Below are positions 11,098 to 21,997 of a DNA stretch of 64,000 bases, piece after piece. The first letter of the stretch is position 1. Every line of letters starts with the position of its first letter. The position numbers and the translations under genes were made by a program. The notes below the pieces were generated by a model that saw only the letters and a program-made list of their open reading frames with translations, was not told where the DNA came from and searched no databases. The DNA lies in NCBI GenBank assembly GCA_037367355.1, contig CM074703.1, forward strand, positions 1,364,001 through 1,428,000, read 5' to 3'. Source of the DNA: Neoscytalidium dimidiatum (Eukaryota > Ascomycota > Dothideomycetes > Botryosphaeriales > Botryosphaeriaceae).

Positions 11098-13830
11098 CTA
11101 CGAGTGTCCCACGCTCCTCACAAACACCTTCACCACCCCGTCACCCCCTGCTGAAACAACCAGCCGACCATCTTGGCTCCAAACAACACTGCAGACACCC
11201 TCTCCGCGCATTATGCGATGGCTCGAGATTTCCTGTGTACAGATGCGTTTCTCCAGCGACCAGAACCGGATCGATGCATCATGCCCTGCGGACACGGCTT
11301 CGCGTCCGTCAGGCGAGAGGTAAAGTGCCGAGATGGCGGCGGGATGCGCGAGCATCGAGTATGTACATTGGCCTGGGGAAATGCATCAGCATGCAACTCA
11401 TGACATTGAAGCGCAAATTTGTGCCTTGCATCGCAACTTACCGCTGTTGGCATCGAAGAAGCGAATGAATCGGTCTTCGTGCCCGCTGATCACTACGCCT
11501 TCGACGCCTCCCGCAGTGCCCGTAGCACCGTGGAGACCGCCTTCTTCCTCGCCGCTTCCGCGCCCACTTTCCGAGCTGGAAACGCCCTCGATCGACGGGA
11601 CTGCTACCACCGTGTTGACGCCCGTCTTGCTCGTGCCATCGTACGTCTCGCCACTGGCCATGCCGATGATCTCCTCGCCCGTGCGGGTATCAAAGATGAG
11701 AATGGAGGAATCCGTGTAGGAGACGACAATCGTCTCACCGGTCTTGGATAAAGGAGTAATGCAGGTTGGAGATGGGATGCCTGCTCTTTCGATTGAATGG
11801 ACGAGCGTGTAGTGGAAAGGTGTCGAGGTAGCGACGCTGGGTTGAGGTGAGGACGGGAAATTTGAGCCAGACGTGACCGAGTGTCTGCGGCTACCTCCAA
11901 CTCCACGCCTTGAGCCGGCAGACGGAGACACCAACTGTGGTGGTGCACTGACGGCCCAGATTTTGATCGTACCGTCCGCGGAACCGGACGCGAGAAGTAC
12001 ACGCTCGGGACCACCAAAATTGCTTGCGCCTCCACCGAAGAGCTGGCCGCAGTTTGAGGGAAGCACGCAGACAGCCCACACCGCATCGGTGTGACCATCT
12101 AATGTGGCCTTCGGATCGACACGTCCGCGCTCCCAGACCCTGACAGTCGCGTCTTGGCCACCGGAGAATATCCATCCGTCGCCTGTCACTCGGCCGCCAG
12201 TGGAGAAACTTGCGTTGGATGCCGCCAAAGACGTCACTACGCCTTCATGTCCTCTATGGGTGAAATAGCTTTGAATGTCGATGTCCGTACCGGTAGGCCC
12301 GTGCTGTCCAGCGATGTAGCTGGCCGGTATTATCCACCTCTTGATCGTGCCATCGTCGCCAGCCGTGCATATCTCGGGCTCTGAAGGCGTACCTCCTCCC
12401 GTGAAGATGACAGAGCGGACTACATCTAGGTGGCCTCGAAGGGCAAATCGGACCTTGAATTGCTGGGGATCGGTCTTGGCGGCCTGTGCCGCCGCGTCGG
12501 TGGCTTCATTCCCTTGACTTCGCCTCCGTGACATTGACGTCGCACCCGAGCTCTTTCTCCTGTGAGACTGCGGGCCCGCTCGTGGTGGGGATTTCGCCGG
12601 AATGCTGTTAGCGCTTGGGAAAACATCCGTGTCTGGTCTCCGGGGCGGCGGAACATCTGGCGGCGGCTCAGGCGGTGGAGCTGTCTCATCAAAATTCCAA
12701 CCATCTGGATCTTCCGTCACACCGCCCCGTGCGCCAGTCTGCTCAGCCTCTCTTGCGGGAACGGGCCGGCCATAGCTGTCGTAGCTGTGTGTAACCTTTT
12801 CGACCTCATCCTCGGAAATACCAGAAAACCCGGGCTCAGCTTCGAGGTGCGTCTGAGCGGTGTCCGGGGCAGACACTGGAATCTGCGGGAGAGATTGAGC
12901 GCTCGGCGGCTCCCTTGTCATGAAAGGAGCTTGCTGAGGCAATTGCGAGGTATGAGTGAGATTCGGCACATCGGCTAGCGATGGTACGGGCGGCGGTTGA
13001 TGATTCGGAATAGGCGCTTGTTGGGGTAGCCCCATACTGACACCCTTCTGACGTTGCTGCTGCATGTATGCCTCCTCCAAAGGCAAAGACGGGTCATTAT
13101 GGTTCAAAAAACCAGACGAGTTCGCCAGAGAGTGGTATTGAGCGTGCGACGGCGGTGGATGAGAAGGCGGCTGCAGGAGATAGGATATCTCCTCGACGCA
13201 TTTTGTAAGGAACTGCCTCGACTTATCGCGCTGGGCTTCACGCTCCTGCTCTGGTGGGTCTTGGGAATCGGGCTCGATATCAAGGAAGGAGTTGTGCTGT
13301 TTGCTCGTGGCTGCATGTAGAGGTTAGCGTGAGTCCTAGATGGAGCATGCCATAGCCACGTACGCTTCCTCTTGAGATCCGGGCTGGCGCGTTCCTTGCC
13401 CTTCGCGTCGGCCTTGTCCTGGTCGGCGGGCGGCTTCTCGCCAGCAGCCTGAGCCTTGTTCTTGGCGCGCTCGTTTCTCAATGCATGTTCCAGCATCTTG
13501 ACGTGCTTTTCCAGCTGCTCGTTGAGGCGCTTGGCGCTGCGGACCTCGCCTTCCTGCTTCGCGATCTTGGCCTTCATCTCGGCGCGTTCAATGTCCCAGG
13601 CATTGCGGGCTCTCTCATGGTTGTGCCACTCGAGCTGGAGGAAGCGCATCACACCTGGATTGAAGCTAGTCAGCGGACGGCTAGGAGAGTGGCAAGGTCT
13701 GACAGGCGCTGCTGGCGTAGGCTGGGAGCTTGGACGAACCCTGCAAAGTGTACTCGGTGCCGATGGGGCCTTGATTTTCGGGCTGCTGGGCGGCGCCGTT
13801 ACCCATGGCGGAGGGGCTCTGCCAGGCCAT
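11098..13830 (-). CDS. PRO11: Striatin (STRIPAK scaffold, PRO11/HAM-3/Far8 type)
   Basis: Exons 13740-13830, 13364-13654, 11442-13310 and 11098-11372 give 841 residues. The N-terminal part has the striatin caveolin-binding/coiled-coil module: [20 protein letters not shown] (about 25-44), then a charged coiled coil to about residue 105. A long disordered Pro/Gln-rich middle follows, then WD40 repeats from about 415 to the end (for example [39 protein letters not shown]). Striatin is the PP2A B''' subunit and scaffold of the STRIPAK complex, which in filamentous fungi controls hyphal fusion, fruiting and nuclear-envelope-linked signalling. All splice joins keep frame; the last one restores [19 protein letters not shown]. 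The start could also be the Met nine codons in. Length fits fungal orthologues. Confidence 0.95.
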
Positions 13831-15076
13831 GACGCCCGGCGATGTCAGTTGCGGCGGGCGGGGATTGTTGGTAGGACGGGCATGCAGTCTGTGGACTCAG
13901 CGCGGAGGAGGTTGGCGGTTGACGGATGGCGGTTGGGCGGTAGCGGGCTCGAGGGGCGGCGCGCTCGCTGGCAATGGGCTCGCGGGCGGGGCGTGGTGGG
14001 CGGGGGCTTAGTCTATGAATGAAGGCATGCAGCGTAGCGGTCGGGGCGGTTGGGGGAGTGTTGGGCGCTCGCCAGAGTGGAGTCTGGAGAGGTGTCGGCG
14101 GTCGCGAGTAACTAGAGGTGGCAGATCCGCAGCGAGCGAAGCGGCCCGAGCGCCGTGAGTCGGCTGGGATTGTCCGCGCTGCGTTGCGCTGCGCTGCCTG
14201 CGCTTCACTCCCACCGCGACAGCTCGGTCCGCAAACTGCATGCATGTCGACCACCAGCTGATCGGACGAGCGAAACTCTATCACCCGTCCTGCCTGCGTG
14301 CCTGCCACAGCACGTGTTGATAAGCTTGTTCGCACTGGCATACGCGCGTGGCTGCTGCATCTTCATCACGTCCTTTGCATGCGTGCTGGGCCTCCATGGC
14401 GATGCTGGAGGGCGAGGCAGCGGTATTCGTCTGAACACGGGCTGTCATTGGCCGCTCGCTGAGGCTGTCCATGCAAATGATTCAAGATGCTGTGGGTGCG
14501 CTCTCCGTACGCCTTGCCTTTGCAACAGCTAGATCCGGTCAGGGCGCTAGCACACCAACTGCGTACTTGCCAGAGGCGACCGGTCCTGTTCCTCCATCAC
14601 CTCATCAACTCGCTCCTCACTCCTTGCATCTCCGCCACTCGACGCCTTTTTGCTCGTTGATCAAACAAATTCGGGCTCTGTACCTCACCTACCGGTTGGA
14701 GTTGCGATTTTTGTGGCAGCACCCTGTGCAGATGAAGCGCACACTGCTCCGAACGAAGCGTCTTGCGCTTCCGCCTCCTGTCGTTGCCTGAAACTGCCCT
14801 ACAGCCCATAGCCGGTCAATGCGAGAGAACGCATCCCCAACTCAAATGCGCGACCAACGCCGAGACTGTCAGGCTGAACTGGGAAGAAACAGCTTGAAGG
14901 GGGGTTGCCATCAAGCCAGAAGGGAGTACCCTTTTAACCGCGCCACCGCAGATAAAAGATTGTATGTGGGATTCGAGTGGTTGTTCGGGCGTGAACGTGA
15001 TCGAGCTTCTAGCAACAGCAATGATACTTAAGTGCGGACAGGAGCTTCATCTGCTATGATCCACAATCGCTAATAG
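13831..15076. other. Striatin promoter and intergenic DNA
   Basis: GC-rich DNA upstream of striatin, changing to plain intergenic sequence. No open frame here shows recognisable domains or coding-like continuity. Confidence 0.55.
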
Positions 15077-15438
15077 AATTCCTTGGGACAAGGCCTTAAA
15101 GTTGGATTCTCCGGCAGGACCTTCACTAAGGAAAATGAAGATATTCACCGCCATGCACAGCACAAGATTTTAGATATCCATGGTGGCAATGCCATTCTAT
15201 ATCACGCCGTACGGGCATTTAAAGAAATTGTCGCGGCATAGACGCCATCGACCTTATCAAATATTTACTGCTAGACGGCTGCTTCGGCTCTAATACGCCC
15301 ATCGATATTACCAATGATACTTCACTTCATTTGGTTAGCCGAAGTTTTGCGTCTATTGCATTCCAGCCCAGACATTACTTGAATTGCGAGGCAATTCTTT
15401 CCCTTAATCCGGACGGCACCCGCTCGTACTATAGTTAA
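15077..15438 (+). pseudogene. Decayed ankyrin-repeat fragment with frameshift
   Basis: Frame 15077-15241 reads into ILDIHGGNAILYHAVRAFKE and stops at a TAG. The overlapping next frame (15238-15438) continues with IDLIKYLLLDGC and DITNDTSLHLVSRS before a TAA. Together they look like two ankyrin repeats: the TPLHLA-like block is NDTSLHLVSR and the helix-2 block is DLIKYLLLDG. A one-base shift near 15238 separates the halves, and a stop precedes the first half, so this is probably a relic. No start codon or splice site that rescues it was seen. Base composition is AT-richer than the flanking genes. A small intron or a sequence error are the alternatives. Confidence 0.45.
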
Positions 15439-15464
15439 GAGAAGTACACGCTTGTTGTCAGGTA

Positions 15465-17782
15465 TCAGACCGAAGACTCGCCGTTCGCAATACTCTGATT
15501 CTCTGCATCCATTGCCTGCCAGGCACGTGCCCAAATGTTGTCCTCAACAATCTTGCACCGCAACATCCCGACCTTCATCTCCACAACATATCTCACAGAA
15601 GAAGGCACGCCACGAAGGTACCTCTCGTTGTCCTCTAACCTTGCAGCCTGCTGCGAGACGGCACAAAAAGCCATCTTGAACGTTTTCCGTGCACCGAACT
15701 GGTACGCCCATTTCAGGTAGGCGCGCGGCTCTGACTTGACGGCCACTTCTAATTCCGCCTCCTGCCTGTCCTCAACAGCCTTAAGGCATCTGGAAATTGC
15801 TGCGGGGCAATCGAAGTACTTCATCATCTGCTTCAAAGCGTTGTGGAAGTTGTCGACGTCATGGACGTCCTCGCCGCAGAGCGCTCTCAAGAAATCGAGC
15901 ATGTCGTGCTTTAGGTATTTAGTGTGGTCGACAATCCCCTCACCGATGTTCCTCAGATTCTATTACGTGTAATCATAGACTAGGCAGTATTCTCATTCAG
16001 GGTGGACTTACCTCAGCCGTGCTAATAGCTAAGTCATGGTTCTCTTTCACTCCGATGCAAGCAGCGTAAAAGGGTGTAGCGAATCTACTCTTCCCAAGGT
16101 AGAACTGGGAATTTTCCCTCAACAGGCGGCGAAAAATCGGGATATGCTCCAGAAGGACCTTTGACGGCAGCTTGACGACGGTGGGATGCCTGAACCCCAA
16201 CCATAGGTCCAAGTCCCTTTCTTCCCGCCGCCCCAAGTGCTCGACCCTCCTATAACTCGGCAAAGACGGGTCCCACTTGCGGGCTATGTGCCACGTCTTG
16301 TCATCGAAGACGGGGAACCTCAATTCCGACGACGCCGCGATCGTCTCGCCGTTCCGAATAGCACTGCCTCCCTGGATAAGGATGCTGTTTTCCGCAGAGC
16401 CGCGAAGAGGCAGTTTGCAGCGGTTACGTATAGTCGGGACGAGTGACCTACCACGCGTGCTGGCAACCGAGCTGCTGTCCGGGTACGCCCATGAGGTAGT
16501 GTCACTGACGTTTGCGGCTCGGTCCCGGTATGGATGGACGACTTCGGTGCGCTTCATAGAAGTGGACGACGTCCTACTGACGCGTTCTTCGGCTGCCCGG
16601 CACAGAGGTTCCCTGGCGTTAGCACTTCTGGTGTCCATGGTACTTCTACAGTCTGCGTCCTCTCCAACGTGGAGCGAGACGTCCTTCTTGGTATAATCCG
16701 CCATCTGACTTCTCCTGCACTGGTTTCCCCTGCCCTTGTTTATAGGAGCCCTTGCGAGCATCGGCTGCGCTTCGTACTCATCTTGAGGGTCTTCAACTAC
16801 ATCGGAGAGCCATTGAGCGACCCTATCATGGCTCCCATCAACGCACTCTTTCATGTAGCTTTGGGCCGTGAAGAAAGCACCAACACTGCTGCCGGGCGAG
16901 GAATCTTCTCTATCGCTCAGGCCGTCCTGTTGAGGTCCATCAGGCAAAGTGTGCGTCCTGCCACTGTGGTGGTAACGAGAACACTTTCTACCACATTTTC
17001 CTCGCTCTTCTTCCTCTTGCTCTGCCGCTGCAATGCTCTTTCTCTCTCCGCTGTGCGTCTCGTCTTGCTGTCGGGTGTCCTTTCCGTAGCCATCCCGGTG
17101 GTTGACTGCCTGATGGACAGTTGCCTTTGATGCAGCCGACTTTCTCTTTCCGTTGTCCCGCACATTGGAAGTGGGAACGGACTTGTTGGTGCTAGGCACA
17201 GACTTGACGGGATGTCTAGTCACGGTTTTGCATGGAGCCTGTCTCGTCACGGCCTTCTGCCCGGTCAGCCTGAAGGCAAGCAAAGTGGACGGCGATCATG
17301 GCTCTCGTTACCTCGTGTATGCTGTTACTAGGAGCTCGAGTCACTACGTCGTATGCATCATCCGATAGCTGCTTCTTTGCCATGATCGTCTCGTTCGCAG
17401 TCTCTTCGGGGTGGCGCTGGCACGTTACGGTGTTGCGTGGAGCACTATTGCTTGATACCTTTTTCAGAAGTTAGCAGCACCACGGTGACAAGATTCGAAA
17501 AGTTATCGATAACGGCGCCTGTACCTCCTCCAGGATACATGTGGCAGAAGTTTAGAGCACGTGATGAGGATATTGGAAGTGTGTAATCACGTTGCGTCCA
17601 TAGCGACTAACCTTCTTCCTGCGCACGACATAGTGCTTCATTCCGTGGCGTTCCATGATACCTGTCCTGTTCCTTGATGGTATGGCATCTTCTCCAACCG
17701 GAACGGCTGGATCCCCCCGCTGCTGGAACCTGGACGCGTCGACGGAGAGGACGCGGAAGTCTAAAGCCCACGCAGGCGGCAT
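15465..17782 (-). CDS. BTB/POZ-domain protein, four exons
   Basis: Likely exons 17612-17782, 17312-17458, 16012-17238 and 15465-15959 give about 679 residues. An alternative acceptor would start exon 3 at 17256 and add six residues. The first 390 residues are basic, Ser/Arg-rich and disordered. The C-terminal 210 residues resemble fungal BTB proteins: LPSKVLLEHIPIFRRLL, then DVDNFHNALKQMMKYFDCPA and YLKWAYQFGARKTFK, matching the usual late-BTB helices and the W-L-Y/F-A module after them. BTB domains mediate dimerisation and often cullin-3 binding; the role here is unknown. Exons 1 and 2 are short but coding-like, phase 0, with a GTTAGT donor and GCTAAC branch site; exon 2 stays open upstream of its internal Met in the same frame. 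The start is uncertain because the exon 1 frame stays open further upstream. Confidence 0.65.
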
Positions 17783-18368
17783 GCTGCATGGATTGCCTTG
17801 CCGATTCAGGGATTGTGAAGAGGAATGCGGATAGATCGAAAGCCTTGAGTCGCGTATTGTTGCGTTGTGGTGCGCAAGTAGTGGAGGAGTCTTGCACACG
17901 ATAAGAAGACCAATATAAACACATTTTTTTTAACACTGAGCTTAACACCTCTTCTCGGTACATTGCCACCGCTAGAAGTCCTCGAGGATTGGTTTCTGTA
18001 GCACGGACCAGACAGTTCTGGTGTTGGGTTATGAATGACGGACAGTTTCTCCGTCATGACCCAAGAACACGTATGTCCTGGGGTCTTCCCTCTTTTCGCG
18101 TTGACTTGCTCCTGTATGTAATTTGCTTTTGTACTCCTTCTTATGGTGGGTACCTTAGATAATTTAAGATATGTCAAGACGTACCGTGGTCAGAAATGAA
18201 GGAAAAGAGCGGGAAATATGAATAATAGGTCACATCATATCATAGCTAATATCGCACAATGATTACACACCGTAACTAGGTTTTCATTCTGAGAAGTGAA
18301 ATCACGTCATTTCAAGATTGTATCATTCCGGCCACTCCGAAGGAAAAGGGATAGTTCTCGTCATATTC
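17783..18368. other. Intergenic region upstream of the BTB gene
   Basis: Promoter side of the BTB gene (minus) and 3' side of the ECM4-type gene (minus). It holds the hairpin-forming inverted repeat described at 18025-18067. No gene seen. Confidence 0.6.
18025..18067. repeat. Imperfect inverted repeat
   Basis: Core arms ATGACGGA (18035-18042) and TCCGTCAT (18050-18057) flank a 7-nt loop. Pairing extends imperfectly outwards to about 18025 and 18067 (GGGTTATGA opposite CATGACCC). It lies about 250 bases upstream of the BTB gene start and could be a hairpin or dyad site. Confidence 0.7.
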
Positions 18369-19737
18369 TCAAAGAGGCAAAATGGGCGGTTGCGGACCAG
18401 CCGGTACGATGCCATTCCCGGCAACTCTGGAATAGCCTGCCTTGAACTGTCGTTGATAGGCTATCAGTCAGTCTGGACGCCATTTTAAAAGGGGGAGGCA
18501 TTTTTTTCTTCTTCTATGGTTTTCCCCTGAGAGCCGGCAAAACTCACCTTTTCGAATTTGGTGGTCTTCTTGAACGCGCCCCCGCGTGTCCTCTCACTCT
18601 CGTCCCAGTACAGCGTGCGCAACCAACGGTCGATCCTGGGATAGTCGTGACGGATCATCTTCAAGTTGCACTTGAACAGCGTGTGGTAGGCGGAGTCGAA
18701 GCGGGCGATGGTCGGGTAGAGGCGGATGTCGGCCTCGGTGATGTGGTCGCCGAATAGGTAGGGCTGGTGAGCGGGGTTCTCGAGGTGCTTCTCGAGGCGG
18801 TCGAGCGAGGCGAAGAGCGGGTAGATGGCCGCGTCGTAAGCCTTCTGGGCGGTGGCGAAGCCGCACTTGTAGACGCCGTTGTTGACGGTATCGTAGACCC
18901 ACGGGTTCATCTCCTCGATCTCGGCGCGCAGGTGCTCCGGGAAGAGGCCCGCGGGCCCCTTGCTGCTCTCGCGCAGCGCCTCCGGCAGCAGGTGGTCGAA
19001 GGAGGTGTAGAGCATGCGGATGATCTCCGACGACTCGTTGTTGACGACCGTGTTTTGCTTCTTGTCCCAGAGCGTGGGCACGGTCACGCGCCCCTCGTAC
19101 TGCGGGTCGGCTTTCAGGTACAGCTCGCGCAGGTACTTGGAGACAATGTTAGAGTGGGGCGGGGGTTGCAACTGTGGAGGGGGCTTGCCTTGGAGCCGGT
19201 CACGGGATCCCTGTCTGGTCCACCATTTTGGCCGGAGAAGAACCAACCCTTACCTGCTGTCGGGTCCATAGCGTCGACCTCAATGACTTGGATGACGTCC
19301 TCCAGGCCCTTTAAGATGCGAACGATGGCAGTGCGGTGGGCCCAGGGACAGCCATAGTTGATGTACAGTATGTAGCGGTCGGCCTCAGCGGGAAATTGTT
19401 CGGAAGGGACGAAGCTACGGAATTTGGAGGCCTGGCGCCTGAAGGTGCCGTCCGGGTCAGCTTGGCGAGGGCCGTCTTTCGTCTGGAGTGCACTGTGTCA
19501 ACGACGCCGCTGGATGTGCTTTAGGATGGAATCGCACCATTGCGGGTCTGTCGCACGCGAACTGGGAGCGAAAAAGCGGATGCAGAGGCCGAAGAAGCAG
19601 CAGGAAGACTTGGGAGCTATGTGGTGTCCTGGGTCAGAGGACGATGATAAGGGGTATTGTTGTGTGGCAGAGCGCGGAGGTTATTTGAAGCATTTGATGG
19701 TAGCAGTTACACGGTCGAGCTTGGACGAGGGATCCAT
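18369..19737 (-). CDS. ECM4: Glutathionyl-hydroquinone reductase / omega-like glutathione transferase (ECM4/GTO type)
   Basis: Exons 19711-19737, 19189-19482, 18548-19135 and 18369-18446 give 328 residues. The thioredoxin-fold N-domain has the Xi-class active site INYGCPWAHR with catalytic Cys54, followed by GWFFSG. The C-domain has YLRELYLKADPQYEGR, VPTLWDKK, NNESSEIIRM and YLFGDHITEADIRLYPTIAR, all typical of ECM4/GHR enzymes, which reduce glutathionyl-(hydro)quinones and take part in oxidative and xenobiotic stress. Intron 2 (19136-19188) has a GC-AG border (AAG|GCAAGC ... CAAG) and is needed to join GSK to YLREL. The final exon is short but ends in IVPAGPQPPILPL, a family-typical tail, and is reached from a GTGAGT donor; reading through instead would give a non-homologous tail. 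Exon 1 (nine codons) is the least certain part. Cytosolic, no signal peptide. Confidence 0.9.
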
Positions 19738-20234
19738 TCCGCGGGGTTTGCCTTGATCGGCTGCCCACTTCCGTAAGCTTTCCGCCCGTCTCAGCCCTGC
19801 CCTGCGGCTTTCGGCATCAGCAAAAGGCCGAGTTGTTGATGGCGCCCGTCAGCATTTCTTATGCTGTGCCAATTGTCTCCAGGATAAGCTGAACGATGCG
19901 CCGTCATCTCCGCCCAGGCGTGCGCCCAGGCCGCGGCAGCTTCTGCGAAAGTGCAGGCGGATGAGGGGCAAACAGGCCGGTGGAATAGTGAGTGTTTTAC
20001 TTACCCCGCGCCGGTCTTGCTGCTACCTGGTCCCGGGCACGATCGGGGTCCCGCCGTGCCGACCGTCTCCGGACATGTCCTGCGCTATCCGGTTTTCCGA
20101 ACTCTGCTTCAGTAATGGCGCTGCCGAAGGTTAGATATTTCAAATGCTCGCGATTACTATTGTCAGCCCACGAAGACAGCCACGCCGTGTCACCCTATCA
20201 TCTGCTCAATTTTCAATCGACCAATGAAGGCTTC
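19738..20234. other. Intergenic region
   Basis: Promoter of the ECM4-type gene (minus) and 3' side of the acyltransferase-like gene (minus). No gene or clear repeat seen. Confidence 0.6.
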
Positions 20235-21419
20235 TTAGATCTCTAGTTCGAAACTGCTCTTGGCCTCTGTCGGCCGACCCTCGGTGACGTACGCCTTCCT
20301 CGCCTTCAGGTCGCAGATGATGTTGAACAGAGTTTCCGAGGCGTTTCCCTCACACTGCTTCCTGTTGATGCTCTTTGGGAAGTTCTGTTCATCCTTGAAC
20401 ACGCTCAGCAGATCGCTGACGCTTGGCTCCTCCTTTCCCAGACCCTCGCTGAGCTCTCTGATGCGTTTCACGCGCGGAATGCTGTCCGGCAGATACACCG
20501 TGTCCTTGACACCCGGGTGGTCGATCAGATAATGGTTGCTGTGGTAAATGCGGCCGGACTCATCCGGGAACAGCTTCTGCACGTCGACGGCGCTCCATTC
20601 CAAGCTGACCGACCCGGACTCGGCGTCAGCGATGCTGATGGTGCAAGATGAGGAGACGCCGTGCTTTTCAAGCGTGGCCACGGCCGCATCTTTGCTCGGG
20701 GACTCTAGCACTGCCCGGAGAGCAAGGTGGCACGGCATCCGGGTAGGGTCCATGCCGATGGCCCGGATGGCGTTGAGCGTGCACCCAACTCCAGAGCTGT
20801 TGAGACCGATCTTGCCGATGATACCGGCCTCAGTGATCATCTTGATGGACGGAAGATCCTGCTGTTCGATGCTGAGCGCGATCAGGTTGGCGCGCTGTTC
20901 CGCTCTCCACTGCCAGCCACGTCAGTGCCAGAACTCTCTCTCTTCTAAGAAGCGAGAGCCACACTTACATCCCAGTTTTGCGCAATGAAGGCCGAGCCGC
21001 CAGGATGTTTTGAGTGCCAGGCGAGCATGGTGCAGCCATCAGTGAACAGGCCAAACGCAATTTCCGTTCGCACGTTCAAAGCGATCACGTCGGCCAGTTC
21101 GACGCCTGCGCCGTCGGCAATGCCTCGCATTTCCTCCAGGTAGGCGGGCCATTTACGCCGGATCACTGGTTCAAACTCAAGGGCGGTCGTGCGCACTCGT
21201 GGCCAGTCGAACTTGGCTGTCTCCTTGAAGAAGCCTGCATAGAACTCGATGCTGCCAGCAATCTGCGTGCGGGCAACACTGCCGTGCGTGTGGCCGATCT
21301 GGTAGTATAGCGGTGTCAGTAAATCGCGGCCGTGCAGACAGTATCTGGAGCAGAAGAACTGATAGATCTGTTACGAGACTTGCCTCGTACGATGTGCCTG
21401 AGCAATGCACCTGTAGCAT
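20235..21419 (-). CDS. Isopenicillin-N acyltransferase-like Ntn hydrolase (peptidase C45 / AAT-like)
   Basis: Exons 21384-21419, 20969-21298 and 20235-20909 give 346 residues. The conserved segment NVRTEIAFG then DGCTMLAW carries the self-cleavage Gly-Cys site; Cys101 would become the N-terminal nucleophile, close to Cys103 of the Penicillium enzyme. FIAQNWD and TEAGIIGKIGLNSSGVG are also family hallmarks. The Penicillium enzyme swaps the side chain of isopenicillin N in peroxisomes; most fungal relatives lie outside any penicillin cluster and are amidohydrolases or acyltransferases of unknown substrate. No ACV synthetase or IPNS gene is nearby, and the C-terminus (ELEI) is not a PTS1 signal, so penicillin synthesis is unlikely. 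Intron 1 (21299-21383) has a GC-AG border (GAG|GCAAGT ... ACCAG) with a CTGAC branch site; it joins GTSYE exactly to IGHTHG. Divergent from the NodB deacetylase. Confidence 0.91.
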
Positions 21420-21997
21420 GTTGAACACAGTTGCTTGTTGATCTGGGATACGTCAAGTCGATGATCGGGGCCTTCTACAAGTGAATCTCAGCGCCAGCTC
21501 TTTTGCTCCCGCTCAAATGGTTCTAGAACTCTTAGTCCAAGAAGGTAGAAGAGGCCAAGGCTCACGGTAACGAAATAGGGATAGACGGGAGCGGAGGTGC
21601 TGCTATTCGATGCTTCGTGCAATGGCGTCCAGAAAGGCCACCAGCGGGGAAAAGTATGAGGCTGCTGTATCGGCTTGTCGTGGGAGGAGGCGGCAGATGG
21701 GAGAGTTTGCCGGGCATACCCCACCTATGCAAATGGCGAATCGGCGGACATGCGCAGCACCCGACTGGCAGCAATTGCTGGGCTTTCCAGGGCGCGTATG
21801 CGAGGGACTGCTGATACGGCTTGCCGAGTGCAGATCGCATACATGAGCCGCGAGATACGTACCCGCCGCTCCTGATTGTAGTTGGTGGACGATAGACGTA
21901 GGGCGGGGTCTCCCCGGACCTCTGTTGCCGTCCCATCGACTCGTCGAATATGGCAGACTTCTTCGTCTCTGTACAACAGATCGCGCTGACCCGCAAG
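21420..21997. promoter_or_regulatory. Shared divergent promoter, acyltransferase-like / NodB genes
   Basis: The 578 bases between two start codons pointing away from each other must hold both promoters. No named operator could be assigned by eye. The head-to-head layout is compatible with co-regulation. Confidence 0.55.

Noticed and set aside
18485..18547. Read-through 3' end of the ECM4-type frame
   Set aside because: A GTGAGT donor and a later exon ending in a family-typical tail explain the end better.
20235..21419. Evidence for a penicillin pathway
   Set aside because: Only the acyltransferase-like gene is present; no ACV synthetase or isopenicillin N synthase, and no peroxisomal end signal.
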